Positions 1 to 7,134 of a DNA stretch of 31,164 bases are shown here, in pieces. The DNA is from a virus, in the IMG/VR virus record IMGVR_UViG_3300011115_000651, positions 1 to 31,164 of that record. The stretch is one strand, 5' to 3'. The notes under the pieces are model-generated. The model made no database searches and was not told the DNA's origin. It was given only the letters and a program-made list of their open reading frames with translations. Each line of letters begins with the position of its first letter. Within the stretch, counting starts at the first letter, position 1. Position numbers and translations under genes: made by a program.

Positions 1-127
1 CTGTGCAGAAGCAGTAAAGGATTGTAATGATGCAGTTGCCTGATTTAAATTACTGATATCAACTACACTACCTGTTGCAACTGTTACATTAAAAGTAGTG
101 TTATTACCCTTTGTAAAAGTAATTACA
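1..127. repeat. Terminal overlap, left copy (circular contig)
   Basis: Bases 1-127 are identical to bases 31038-31164. The repeat lies inside the tail-fibre gene, which stays in one frame across the join. An odd length of exactly 127 matches a common maximum assembly k-mer, so I read it as assembly overlap of a circular or circularly permuted genome rather than a biological terminal repeat. Confidence 0.93.
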
Positions 128-381
128 TTACCTGCAGCAGATGCGGTAACCAATAGAGAGCCTGTTGATAATCCAGTTGCCGATGCAGTGAATACATTTA
201 ATGCATTCAACGATGTGTTAACTGATTGTGTATATGCTCCAAATGGTATTTCATCAACCATAGAGTCAATCATATTTACATTGAATGCTCTTAGTATTGC
301 GGGTGTAATTAAACCACCATTATTATTGGGGAAGGAATTATTGTTATCAACCTTCAGTGCTACTTTGGTTATTTCAGCCAT
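1..381 (-). CDS. Tail fibre, N-terminal part (continues at 31037)
   Basis: This is the first 127 codons of the tail-fibre gene whose remainder lies at 28995-31037. It starts with ATG at 381 (MAEITKVALKVDNNN). The first 50 or so residues are non-repetitive and contain NNNGGLITPAILRAFN and NMIDSMVDE, probably the anchor that joins the fibre to the tail. Residue 50 onward enters the repeats (YTQSVNTSLNALNVFTAS), then a module ending ITFTKGNNTTFNVTV. Frame check: 381 plus 2043 bases gives 808 codons including the stop, so the two halves are one gene. Confidence 0.88.
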   Translation of the reverse strand, partial: MAEITKVALKVDNNNSFPNNNGGLITPAILRAFNVNMIDSMVDEIPFGAYTQSVNTSLNALNVFTASATGLSTGSLLVTASAAGNVITFTKGNNTTFNVTVATGSVVDISNLNQATASLQSFTASAQ

Positions 382-395
382 ATCTTTATTTTTAT

Positions 396-674
396 TTAAT
401 CTAATATTATGTCAAAACCATCGCTGTAACCATCTGAGAAACCACCACCTTTAGTTCTATTAGCAGATTGAGTTTGTCCTATTCCTTGGTTCATAAGAAA
501 ACCCTTACAACATTTTACATCGTAAGTGTTACTATCCAAGCAAATACACCCTTGTCTGCTATTCTTTGGTGATGATAATCCTTTAGTTGGCCCAATATAG
601 ATACCCGATTGGTTCTCGCGATTAACTGAGTATCTTAAATTACCATTTCTACTATTGCTCCATTTTCCAGCCAT
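396..674 (-). CDS. Small Cys-rich protein, probable virion accessory
   Basis: A 92-residue protein starting with ATG at 674, 14 bases upstream of the fibre gene. It has a compact cysteine cluster at about residues 43-56: CIC, then a TYDVKCC segment, followed by GFLMNQGIGQTQ. I recall similar small proteins next to fibre genes in phages of Bacteroidota but know no function. There is no signal peptide or membrane segment. The cysteines could bind metal or form disulfides in the particle. It follows a gap carrying the TTGTTATTATATT upstream motif, so it may begin a late sub-unit that also expresses the fibre. Confidence 0.7.
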   Translation of the reverse strand: MAGKWSNSRNGNLRYSVNRENQSGIYIGPTKGLSSPKNSRQGCICLDSNTYDVKCCKGFLMNQGIGQTQSANRTKGGGFSDGYSDGFDIILD

Positions 675-676
675 TG

Positions 677-701
677 GTATCGTTTAATATAATAACAACT
701 A
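677..701 (-). promoter_or_regulatory. Upstream motif of the TTGTTATTATATT class
   Basis: On the minus strand it reads TAGTTGTTATTATATT then AAACGATAC, 12-14 bases before the ATG at 674. Near-identical elements precede the genes at 18961, 25579 and 28049. A late promoter or a translation element is inferred. Confidence 0.45.
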
Positions 702-716
702 AATTGGAATAAATCG

Positions 717-1486
717 TTATGAACCTTGTTGCTTCTTTAATGCTTCTCTATGTAATAAGTTCTTTAGAGTAGCTTCATCTGATTTGAATGCAAGATATAA
801 CAAACACTTTTCTAATGCCTGTTCTGTTACCCAATCTATACGACCATATTGCCCGTCTGCAAGTTCAATAAGCGTTTGGTAATTTCCCCACTTTTTTCCA
901 AAATTAATTTGATGTTGGGTGGCAGTTCCTCCACCTTCAAAGACTTCAGGGTAGCGCTCAACAAGTCCATTAACAAATTTACAAAAAAAAAGAGTGCTCC
1001 AAATTGCACATCCATTGTAACTTGTAAAAATAACTTATCATCTATCTCTCCTTTGTATGCTTCAATAGAATACATATCTCCTTTCTTATCTGTAATAGGT
1101 CGGTATAGTATTGACATTATCTTAGACCAATTATCATCAATAGTTAATTGTCCAAACTTACTTATATCTACATACGCACCATATGCCATCTGTGATAGGT
1201 TAGGTTCAAATCCATACTCCTTGCCGTCTATCTTAATTATTTTCTGCAAGGGATATTCAGTATCATTTATAAATCCTTCCAATGCAATACGAACTGAATT
1301 ATAATCTTCAATGGATAGTGAGTTAATGTACTCTGCATTCAATCCACATAGATGCGATAACATTAAAGCAGTTTGTGCTTCTTCGTCATCTGCATAGTTA
1401 CTCATATCCTTTTGTAAAGTTAGATACTTCTTTAAACTTACACTACTCCAATCAGTTGGAATTGTAAGGGTTATTTCCTTGACCAT
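717..1486 (-). CDS. Tail assembly chaperone-like protein with -1 frameshift
   Basis: Begins with ATG at 1486 (MVKEITLTIPTDWSSVSL). In frame 0 it would stop at 836 (216 residues). A run of nine T on the coding strand (983-991) allows a slip to the -1 frame, which stays open to a TAA at 717 and gives 256 residues. The -1 product after the slip contains CKFVNGLVERYPEVFE, NFGKKWGNYQTLIELADG and LEKCLLYLAFKSDE. It has AT-ending codons (6 of the first 25 end in G/C, against 17 of 25 in frame 0), so it is the real coding frame. The N-terminal part resembles the chaperone-like tail proteins of Bacteroidota phages, and lambda gpG/gpGT-type proteins also use such slips. An assembly or sequencing error in the homopolymer is the alternative. 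It overlaps the gene before it by 35 bases. Confidence 0.72.
983..991 (-). other. Candidate slippery site (nine T on coding strand)
   Basis: Coding-strand reading is CTC TTT TTT TTT GTA in frame 0. Slipping back one base gives TTT TGT AAA and opens the longer frame ending at 717. The heptamer T TTT TTT fits the X XXY YYZ rule. I did not identify a clear stimulatory stem downstream. Confidence 0.6.
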
Positions 1487-1682
1487 ATATTAGTTTTATT
1501 ATGTTATTTAGTTTCTTTGTCTTTGCTTCTTCGTTATTTAACTTAGCTTGCATCATTATCATTTTTGCCTGTAAATCCTCATTTTGTCTCTGTAAATCCT
1601 TAGCGTATAGTATTAGCTCTTTGATTTCCTGCTCATTCCAGAGGTTTTGATTAGTATTTGTATTGTCCAATTGAGATTGCAT
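1452..1682 (-). CDS. Small coiled-coil protein
   Basis: A 76-residue hydrophilic protein starting with ATG at 1682. Residues 17-66 are predicted by eye to be helical and coiled-coil (ELILYAKDLQRQNEDLQAKM), with a Q/N-rich start and end. It overlaps the end of the large terminase gene by 32 bases and the start of the chaperone-like gene by 35 bases, so the three are probably translationally coupled. No family recognised; an assembly or scaffolding role is only a guess from position. Confidence 0.65.
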   Translation of the reverse strand: MQSQLDNTNTNQNLWNEQEIKELILYAKDLQRQNEDLQAKMIMMQAKLNNEEAKTKKLNNIIKLIYGQGNNPYNSN

Positions 1683-2817
1683 AACTTCCTTTCTTTTGTG
1701 CTTTTTGTGATAGAGACATCATGCATCCGTACCTTGCTGCGTCAATAGCATGGTCTAATCCTCCTTCAGGTCTATCAGTAACATAACCATATTTGTCACT
1801 TTCGTATTGGTAGGCATACATCTCATTAATTAAATTCTGTGAGGTTTTAAGTATCTTTATCTTATAGTTCTTCATTACTGATATACCAAAGTTAATACTA
1901 TCTTTACCTTTCACTACTGGCTTCGTATTGAATCCACTACGATACAACTCTTCTATTAATCTCGGTTCACTACTATCGCACCATATAGTTTGGTTCTTAT
2001 CTATTTCCAATTTCTGAAATCTATTGATGATGTCATTCGTAACCATACCCGTTTCATAAATGAGCTCCTCCAAATATAATGTGTCACTATTTTTATAGAT
2101 TGCCACAAGACTAGCGGGGTCATTAGAATAACCAACATCAAACCCAAAGCAGATAAAGTCACCTTCAATATCATCACATAAATCAAATCCAAACACTGCT
2201 TTATCATTTGCAGCGTACTCACCTTTACCATATATCTTCCATTTCTTTTCGTTAGTGTATTGTAAGTCCTCAATTGCTTTAATCATTTCTTTAGGTAAGT
2301 AAGGATTATCTTTGTAGTTAGTTGTATATCTTTCACACTCTTGCATCTTCCTTAACCAATGATACGGAGATATAGTAGGATTATAAGCTAAAATAATTTT
2401 ACCTGATGTTCTAATGCTTAATTGGAAATAACTTTCTTCATCCACTTCACTTGCCTCATCAACAAATAGCATGCTAGACTTAATACCACGCAACTTATCT
2501 CCATCATCAGTATTAAGAAACTGTATAGTAGAATTAGGAAAGTTATAAAGCCTATCAGTAGTATTCCAATTATCATCATTGTATATGTTTAATCCTTTAA
2601 GTATATCTATGAAATCTTTTATCACAGTTCTCTTTAATGATGGTATAGTCTTTCTTACAACTGTAATCGTTTCATTACCTTCTAATGCTTTAACTATTAA
2701 AAACTGAATTACTGCATATGTCTTACCACTTCTCGTTCCTCCTATATGGTGTGTAACTCTATGGTTTGCTTCTAATAGATGTTCAAATGTTATGGTTGTA
2801 TTGATATTAACTTCCAC
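1651..2817 (-). CDS. terL: Terminase large subunit
   Basis: A 388-residue packaging motor that cuts and pumps DNA into the prohead. Walker A is GGTRSGKT at residues 26-33 and Walker B MLFVDEA at 116-122; AYNPT near 144-148 is the coupling motif. The C-terminal RNase H-like nuclease shows D227 (GFDVGYSND), D281 (WCDSSEP) and D355/D359 (GGLDHAIDAARY). Its length is near the usual 400-450 of the Terminase_3/6 group. The start is a GTG at 2817; there is no ATG before the Walker A motif. It overlaps the small subunit gene by 11 bases, so coupling is likely. Confidence 0.95.
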   Translation of the reverse strand: MEVNINTTITFEHLLEANHRVTHHIGGTRSGKTYAVIQFLIVKALEGNETITVVRKTIPSLKRTVIKDFIDILKGLNIYNDDNWNTTDRLYNFPNSTIQFLNTDDGDKLRGIKSSMLFVDEASEVDEESYFQLSIRTSGKIILAYNPTISPYHWLRKMQECERYTTNYKDNPYLPKEMIKAIEDLQYTNEKKWKIYGKGEYAANDKAVFGFDLCDDIEGDFICFGFDVGYSNDPASLVAIYKNSDTLYLEELIYETGMVTNDIINRFQKLEIDKNQTIWCDSSEPRLIEELYRSGFNTKPVVKGKDSINFGISVMKNYKIKILKTSQNLINEMYAYQYESDKYGYVTDRPEGGLDHAIDAARYGCMMSLSQKAQKKGSYAISIGQYKY

Positions 2818-3112
2818 TGCCTGATTTAGTTATGTTAATATTAATTGATTGTATTCTTTGGTCTACCTCTATACTACCTTTCAAATCTATACTTCTCATC
2901 TTAGGCATTGCATACTCCATAAGTTTCATTGATAACTCTAATGCTTTAACAGGGTCAGTCTTTTTTAATTCTTCTAAATCCGATTGTATTGTATTCAATG
3001 TATTGTTTACTGCACGATTTATAGTTAACCTCATTTGCTCTGTTGTTCTATTCAGTGCACCTTTTGGTCTACCATTTGCATTTATTCTTGTATCTCCTTT
3101 TACGAACGCCAT
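2807..3112 (-). CDS. terS: Terminase small subunit, probable
   Basis: A 101-residue protein starting with ATG at 3112 (MAFVKGDTRINANGRPKGALN). The GRPKGALNR segment followed by TTEQMRLTINRAV is typical of small terminase DNA-binding N-termini, and the middle (ELKKTDPVKALELSMKLMEYAMPKMR) is helical. Starting further upstream would need a TTG at 3214 and would overlap a small membrane-protein frame, so the ATG is preferred. It recognises DNA for packaging together with the large subunit, whose gene overlaps its end by 11 bases. Confidence 0.85.
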   Translation of the reverse strand: MAFVKGDTRINANGRPKGALNRTTEQMRLTINRAVNNTLNTIQSDLEELKKTDPVKALELSMKLMEYAMPKMRSIDLKGSIEVDQRIQSININITKSGSGS

Positions 3113-3155
3113 TGTATTTTCATTGTATTTTACTACTGTAATAACACCACTTACT

Positions 3156-3257
3156 TTATTTTGTAGTATATACCTCCCATGCAATACATAATCCAATGGT
3201 GAGGATGTATGCAATCAATAGGGGTATTATAGGGTCTATGTCTTTAATCTTCTTCAT
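3156..3257 (-). CDS. Small membrane peptide (33 residues)
   Basis: Begins with ATG at 3257 and ends with TAA at 3156. It has a basic start (MKKIKDID), then one hydrophobic segment of about 18 residues (PIIPLLIAYILTIGLCIA) and a short tail WEVYTTK. It overlaps the end of the preceding gene by 14 bases in the -1 frame, as coupled phage genes often do, and sits just before the small terminase. It could be a holin-like or other membrane peptide; no family recognised. Its small size makes it less certain. Confidence 0.5.
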   Translation of the reverse strand: MKKIKDIDPIIPLLIAYILTIGLCIAWEVYTTK

Positions 3258-3432
3258 ACATGTCTATTAAATCGTATCCATATCCTTTTACTAATCTGCC
3301 TTCACTATCTAAAATAAAAAGTGCTCCTCCTTTCCAATCTCCTTTATGTACTATTTGCTTATCCTTTATCCAGTTCCAATCAAAGTTAAAGTAAACAAAC
3401 TTATAATCTATATTAGTATTCGTAGTAGTCAT
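3244..3432 (-). CDS. Hypothetical small acidic protein
   Basis: A 62-residue protein, ATG at 3432, rich in aromatic residues (YKFVYFNFDWNW) with a GRLVKGYGYDLIDMYEED end. It overlaps the preceding zinc-ribbon-like gene by 20 bases. No domain recognised, no signal peptide. Its place in the tight block before the terminase genes suggests co-expression with packaging genes, but says nothing more about its job. Confidence 0.6.
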   Translation of the reverse strand: MTTTNTNIDYKFVYFNFDWNWIKDKQIVHKGDWKGGALFILDSEGRLVKGYGYDLIDMYEED

Positions 3433-3853
3433 GATGGTTTGGATAATCCTTTTGAATAGTTTTTCTACTCTTTGATTGTTTAGCTTCTAATGTTTCTCTA
3501 TCTCGTCTGTCTAAAATCCACTTTAATATTCCGTTCGCCTCTATCTCTTTTAGTTGTTTCTCATAGTGTTGAGTTATAATATTTCTATCACCTGTCTTTT
3601 GAAAATCAATCCATGCTTTCCTTAAGTCTCTTTGTATTCTATGAAATCTTGCACCTGCTTCATTAGTTTTTGTGTCAAATGGATAGTTATCTTTCTTTTT
3701 GTATAAAGCTCTCTTCTTTCTTTCAACTATCTTTTGCTTAGCATTCAAACACGCATTACAACTATATCTTGGTTTAAATGTGTGGAATGATACACCACAT
3801 AACTTACATACTCTTTCCTCTCCTATTGTTCTATTGAATGGTTTCTTAAACAT
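3413..3853 (-). CDS. Zinc-ribbon-like protein of unknown function
   Basis: A 146-residue very basic protein starting with ATG at 3853. Two cysteine pairs, CKLC at residues 16-19 and CNAC at about 32-35, form a probable four-Cys zinc knuckle; a Lys/Arg-rich helical region and a C-terminal HHDYYEY follow. DNA binding is likely from charge and zinc motif. The His near the end is not arranged as an HNH nuclease that I can confirm. It overlaps the sigma-like gene by 8 bases, so a regulatory or packaging-associated DNA-binding role is plausible. Confidence 0.6.
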   Translation of the reverse strand: MFKKPFNRTIGEERVCKLCGVSFHTFKPRYSCNACLNAKQKIVERKKRALYKKKDNYPFDTKTNEAGARFHRIQRDLRKAWIDFQKTGDRNIITQHYEKQLKEIEANGILKWILDRRDRETLEAKQSKSRKTIQKDYPNHHDYYEY

Positions 3854-4391
3854 TGAATGGGTTTTCTAATGTGTTTTCTAAATACTTTCTTATCTTCTTA
3901 ACTGATATAAAGGTTGTACTCTTACTTATACCTATCTTCTTACTTACTTCATCAAGTGTGTCCGATGACATCCAATACAATTCAAATATCTTTGCTTGAG
4001 GCCACATTCTTGTTACTTTAAGTTTACCCAATTCATGCATCACTTCTTCGTGTGCAGTTTGCAATCTTAAATCCCATTCTTCATTATAAGGTACATCTTC
4101 TTCTTCATCTGGCATTTCTTCTACCAATATAGTCTTATTAAGTTTCTTTACCTTATTCATAAACCTACTATGTAAAAACTTATTACAATAAAATAGGTTG
4201 TAGCTATCTCCCCAAAATATCTTTGGATTGCATTTTAAGTGCAAATATTCGTAGAGTTCAGAAACTAAGCATTCGGACTCTTCTCTTTGCTTAGTAATCT
4301 TCTTTGCTTCATTAAGTAACCAACCATTAGATTGATTAAATAGATTAGTTAGTCTTTTATTACATTCTAGTTGTAAACTACCTGTAATCAT
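3846..4391 (-). CDS. Sigma-70-like transcription factor, probable
   Basis: A 181-residue protein, ATG at 4391. The N-terminal half (LLNEAKKITKQREESECLVSEL) resembles sigma region 2 in spacing and helices. The C-terminal TLDEVSKKIGISKSTTFISV at residues 145-164 is a helix-turn-helix of the region 4 type, continuing into IRKYLENTL. Length fits small ECF-like sigma factors, which are common in Bacteroidota phages. An acidic linker (EEMPDEEEDV) lies between. It may direct host RNA polymerase to phage genes; the intergenic motif before several structural genes is a candidate target. The gene sits ahead of the morphogenesis genes, as expected for a late regulator. Confidence 0.62.
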   Translation of the reverse strand: MITGSLQLECNKRLTNLFNQSNGWLLNEAKKITKQREESECLVSELYEYLHLKCNPKIFWGDSYNLFYCNKFLHSRFMNKVKKLNKTILVEEMPDEEEDVPYNEEWDLRLQTAHEEVMHELGKLKVTRMWPQAKIFELYWMSSDTLDEVSKKIGISKSTTFISVKKIRKYLENTLENPFNV

Positions 4392-4601
4392 TTACTTATT
4401 CTTTATGTAATCATTAAGAAATTCCACTGCTCTTTTCCAATGTGCTCCACTACTTCCACATAAACAAGGACGAGGCTCATTTTCACCTCTTATATGATTG
4501 AATGTATTCCAAATGTAATGTGCTTTATCCTCTGGCAATCTAGTAGTAATTTGTTTTAGAGTTCCTTTTAGTTCCTCTAATTGTACTTCTGTTAATTCCA
4601 T
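4392..4601 (-). CDS. Small protein with CLCGSSGAHWKRA motif
   Basis: A 69-residue protein starting with ATG at 4601 and ending directly before the sigma-like gene. The C-terminal third carries RPCLCGSSGAHWKRAVEFL, a CxC plus His arrangement I have seen in other Bacteroidota phage proteins without known function. The N-terminal part is a helical acidic segment. A metal-binding role is possible from Cys and His placement. Tight spacing (no gap) indicates operon membership. Confidence 0.65.
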   Translation of the reverse strand: MELTEVQLEELKGTLKQITTRLPEDKAHYIWNTFNHIRGENEPRPCLCGSSGAHWKRAVEFLNDYIKNK

Positions 4602-4602
4602 A

Positions 4603-4863
4603 TTACTTTAGAGATTTTAATTTAGGTAATGCAACTTCTTTTGATTGAGGTTGTCCTTGTTGTTTAATAGGATTTTGTAGATTTAAGAATGGTTTTAATG
4701 CTTGAATGTTAGGATGGTTGCCTGGAAATCCAATCGCCATACTTGCTAAGATTAAAATCATATCGTTTACCGATGTCATTTTTGACCAGTCTACCATATA
4801 TACTGATGTCTCATCTATTACTAATTCTTGTTCCTTTGGTACGTCTGCGTAGCTAATTGCCAT
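4603..4863 (-). CDS. Hypothetical protein
   Basis: An 86-residue protein, ATG at 4863, one base before the next gene and three after the previous one. It contains a hydrophobic stretch (MILILASMAIGF at about 36-47) that is short for a membrane span and may be a buried helix. The C-terminus is Pro/Gln/Lys-rich. No family recognised. Confidence 0.6.
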   Translation of the reverse strand: MAISYADVPKEQELVIDETSVYMVDWSKMTSVNDMILILASMAIGFPGNHPNIQALKPFLNLQNPIKQQGQPQSKEVALPKLKSLK

Positions 4864-4866
4864 ATT

Positions 4867-5664
4867 TTATTTATTTATTGTTTTATAATGTTCGTATAAA
4901 GAATTAAGTTTATCACTTCTATCGTATTGATGTACTATTGGAAATGCTTCATCACCATTCATTACTTTATTATCTTTTATTTCAAAATCATCTCCTCTTG
5001 TTCCAACTTGCAAACATACATCCTTTGATATCTTAATCTTATCCTTTACTAATTCGTTATGTATAATTAAATTCAAACTTGATTGGTCTGTAAAGTGTTG
5101 AGTGTTGCCTGCCTGTGATACTAAGTAATTCAATTGTAATAGGTTTTTAACTCCTTCTGCCTTACCTAATATAATTCCCACATTACCTATCTCTTTTGGT
5201 TTTATCCATTCCCAATAAGTATCTCCATACCCTTCATGTATATTTTTCTTTCCCCAAGCTTCTTCACCATATGTTAAACATTCTGATGCAACTACAACTT
5301 TAATCTTATCATTATTTATTTTGCCTGTAAAAAAGAAATCATAAAGCCAATCAGATGGATTGGTTTGAAATATTACATCTCTAACATCAGTCGTAATTAC
5401 AAAACGATAATCTTCATTGAATGGATTTTTTTCTAATACATACCACATATCAATTAACCTTTTCATATGTGGGTGTCCTTGTAGTGTTGATGTGACACAT
5501 CCCCATCCCATTGACTTTAAATACATATGAGTTTCATCTGATAAGTTATAACATATCATTATCTTATCTCCTGTAAATCCACTTTCATGTATTGAGTTTA
5601 CATATTGTTCTATCTTATCAGGTGTGTAATTTGCACATGCTGATATAATTAAATCTTTTTTCAT
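4867..5664 (-). CDS. Glycosyltransferase-like protein
   Basis: A 265-residue protein, ATG at 5664. An N-terminal Rossmann-like start (KKDLIISACANYTPDKIEQYV) leads to VITTDVRDVIF at residues 89-99, a DxxD variant of the GT-A metal and sugar-nucleotide motif (D93, D96). Further conserved-looking segments are GNVGIILGKAEGV and HFTDQSSLNLII, typical of nucleotide-sugar transferases in which an acidic or Gln residue is near the acceptor site. It may glycosylate phage DNA bases, a virion protein or host surface sugars; nothing in the sequence decides. It lies among small genes upstream of the sigma-like gene, so expression before or with the late phase is likely. Confidence 0.62.
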   Translation of the reverse strand: MKKDLIISACANYTPDKIEQYVNSIHESGFTGDKIMICYNLSDETHMYLKSMGWGCVTSTLQGHPHMKRLIDMWYVLEKNPFNEDYRFVITTDVRDVIFQTNPSDWLYDFFFTGKINNDKIKVVVASECLTYGEEAWGKKNIHEGYGDTYWEWIKPKEIGNVGIILGKAEGVKNLLQLNYLVSQAGNTQHFTDQSSLNLIIHNELVKDKIKISKDVCLQVGTRGDDFEIKDNKVMNGDEAFPIVHQYDRSDKLNSLYEHYKTINK

Positions 5665-5665
5665 A

Positions 5666-5875
5666 CTATAATTTTATCATTCCACATTCCCCATCATAAT
5701 CAGGGTTAGTTAATCTATTTAACCACTGCTTGCGTTCGCAGCAATAACATTTATCATATCCTAATAATTTTGCTATGGCCATTGATATTTTCTCACCATA
5801 ACCAAATAGAAAAAAATGTATTCCTGCTTCAACCCAATCACCAATCTTAATTGTTTTTAACCATTCTGTATTCAT
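5666..5875 (-). CDS. Small protein with CYCCERKQWLNRL motif
   Basis: A 69-residue protein, ATG at 5875. The middle is hydrophobic (VEAGIHFFLFGYGEKISMAIAKLLG), followed by CYCCERKQWLNRL and a last Cys near the end. This Cys/Arg/Trp-Leu-Asn pattern is common in small phage proteins of unknown role. The upstream HNH endonuclease gene runs 29 bases into its start, which suggests the endonuclease gene was inserted directly before it. Confidence 0.65.
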   Translation of the reverse strand: MNTEWLKTIKIGDWVEAGIHFFLFGYGEKISMAIAKLLGYDKCYCCERKQWLNRLTNPDYDGECGMIKL

Positions 5876-6515
5876 ATTCTTGTTGTTTTGTCATTCCTTT
5901 ATTCCAAGGTGTTTTACCTTTATTTGCATTACTAATTTTAAGTTTAGCTTCTGTTGTCAAATATTTACCTAGTTTGTTTTGCCTTAATTTTTCTTTTGTT
6001 ATTTCAGATACAATTCTTCCTTTTCCTGCTATTGATAATTTTAATTTAGTTTCATCAGTCAAAATTCTGCCAATGGCTTTTTGTCTTATCTTTTCTTTTG
6101 TTTCTTCTGAAACATTTCTACCAATATTACATTTCATTGCCTCTCTCCATTTATCTGAAATTTTACTTAAACCTGTATCCCATGCATGCTGTGAGTTTTC
6201 TTTAGGTGTTGCCCATTCTAAATTTTCAACTCTGTCATCTGATTTTATACCATTCAAATGATTTACTTCTGGCTTATTGTTTACATTTGGTATAAATGTT
6301 ATTGCAATCAATCTAGCTCTTCTAAATGATTTAACTTTACCATCTTTACATAAAGAAACTCTAGCATAATCATTTTCTTTTTTAGTTCTAGGTTTTAATA
6401 TTTTTTCAGATTTACTTCCGTATCTATGGTCTTTTGGTAATGATTTTATTTCACCATTGGTTGATGCCTGATATAATCCTTTGTATCCTTCTATGTCTTT
6501 CCAAACTTCTTTCAT
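5847..6515 (-). CDS. HNH homing endonuclease (NUMOD4-HNH-NUMOD3)
   Basis: A 222-residue freestanding homing nuclease, ATG at 6515. Residues 4-30 (VWKDIEGYKGLYQASTNG) are a NUMOD4 motif. Residues 84-110 hold the HNH core, with H86 in VNHLNGIKSDDR, N98 in ENLEWAT and H110 in ENSQHAW. From about 130 to 210 lie repeated NUMOD3 helices (SEETKEKIRQKAIG, TDETKLKLSIAGKG, TEAKLKISNANKGK), which wrap DNA. It follows one base after a GIY-YIG gene and shares its promoter. It overlaps the next gene by 29 bases. All core residues are present, so it is probably active. Confidence 0.92.
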   Translation of the reverse strand: MKEVWKDIEGYKGLYQASTNGEIKSLPKDHRYGSKSEKILKPRTKKENDYARVSLCKDGKVKSFRRARLIAITFIPNVNNKPEVNHLNGIKSDDRVENLEWATPKENSQHAWDTGLSKISDKWREAMKCNIGRNVSEETKEKIRQKAIGRILTDETKLKLSIAGKGRIVSEITKEKLRQNKLGKYLTTEAKLKISNANKGKTPWNKGMTKQQEYEYRMVKNN

Positions 6516-6516
6516 T

Positions 6517-7032
6517 TTATCTTTTTATGTTTAATGATTTACCTGTTTCTTTTACTGCTTGAATAAAACTACTTTCTATATATTCTAATTGTTTTCTATC
6601 AATGCCTTCTAATTCTAAAATGGTTTCAAACTTATGATTTTCAATACCATGAATATCAAAACTCTTATGTAATAATGGAAGTGGTTTTCTTTTACCTTGT
6701 TTGAATTTTCTATAATGGCCTTTATGTTCAGTTATTCTAGCTTTCAAATACATTTCTGACATTCCAATATATGTTTCACCATTAGGGTTTGTTATTGCAT
6801 AGATAATACCATTCTTATCAGCTGTTCTATACTTTCTCACATAACCAAGAAGTTTATCCCAATTGTTATTTTGCCACTTCTCATGATGTGTAGGATTGAT
6901 TTCTGTTCTAAACTTATGATTATCTTTTGAGTTGCAGTTTTTACACTTAGGTTGTAGTTTGTCTTTACTTGAACTAGATTTAGAGAATTGTGTGGTCTCT
7001 TTTACTTCACCACATTGTTTACATTGTTTCAT
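6517..7032 (-). CDS. GIY-YIG homing endonuclease with N-terminal zinc ribbon
   Basis: A 171-residue protein. I take ATG at 7032 (MKQCKQCGEVKETTQF); a GTG at 7077 would add 15 residues ahead of the zinc ribbon. Residues 4-7 (CKQC) and 30-33 (CKNC) form a four-Cys zinc ribbon. The GIY-YIG nuclease follows: GIIYAI at 75-80, TYIG at 87-90, R99 and a Glu near 150-153 (LEYIESSFI). It is freestanding and paired with the HNH gene downstream. A phage promoter copy (7104-7132) and a terminator lie just upstream, so the pair forms a separately controlled unit. Confidence 0.85.
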   Translation of the reverse strand: MKQCKQCGEVKETTQFSKSSSSKDKLQPKCKNCNSKDNHKFRTEINPTHHEKWQNNNWDKLLGYVRKYRTADKNGIIYAITNPNGETYIGMSEMYLKARITEHKGHYRKFKQGKRKPLPLLHKSFDIHGIENHKFETILELEGIDRKQLEYIESSFIQAVKETGKSLNIKR

Positions 7033-7103
7033 AATTGCTATTTTGTTTCTTATATATATTATTTTTCTTTTGCTCACGCAAGATTTTCATCAACTATTTT
7101 AGT

Positions 7104-7134
7104 AATATACGATATTTTTTTGATATTACCAAAT
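7104..7134 (-). promoter_or_regulatory. Phage promoter copy upstream of homing endonuclease pair
   Basis: The minus strand reads ATTTGGTA (7134-7127), 14 bases, TCG, then TATATT (7109-7104). This gives a -35 TTGGTA, 17-base spacer and -10 TATATT. The -35 overlaps the end of the terminator tail. Predicted start is near 7097, about 65 bases before the ATG at 7032. Confidence 0.75.

Noticed and set aside
1-127. Direct terminal repeat of a linear phage genome
   Set aside because: Exact length 127, in the middle of a gene that stays in frame across the join; assembly overlap explains it better.
98-454. Plus-strand open frame over the fibre start, and many similar plus-strand frames over minus-strand genes
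   Set aside because: They are antisense to well-supported genes, with low-complexity hydrophobic products and no matching regulatory signals.
836-983. Frame-0 tail of the chaperone-like gene (VNLLMDLLSATLKSL and on) as the true end
   Set aside because: Its codons mostly end in G/C (17 of the first 25), against the genome's pattern, while the -1 frame looks normal and runs longer.
3113-3214. Longer start (TTG) for the small terminase
   Set aside because: The extra residues are not protein-like for this family and overlap a better small frame; ATG at 3112 matches the family's N-terminus.
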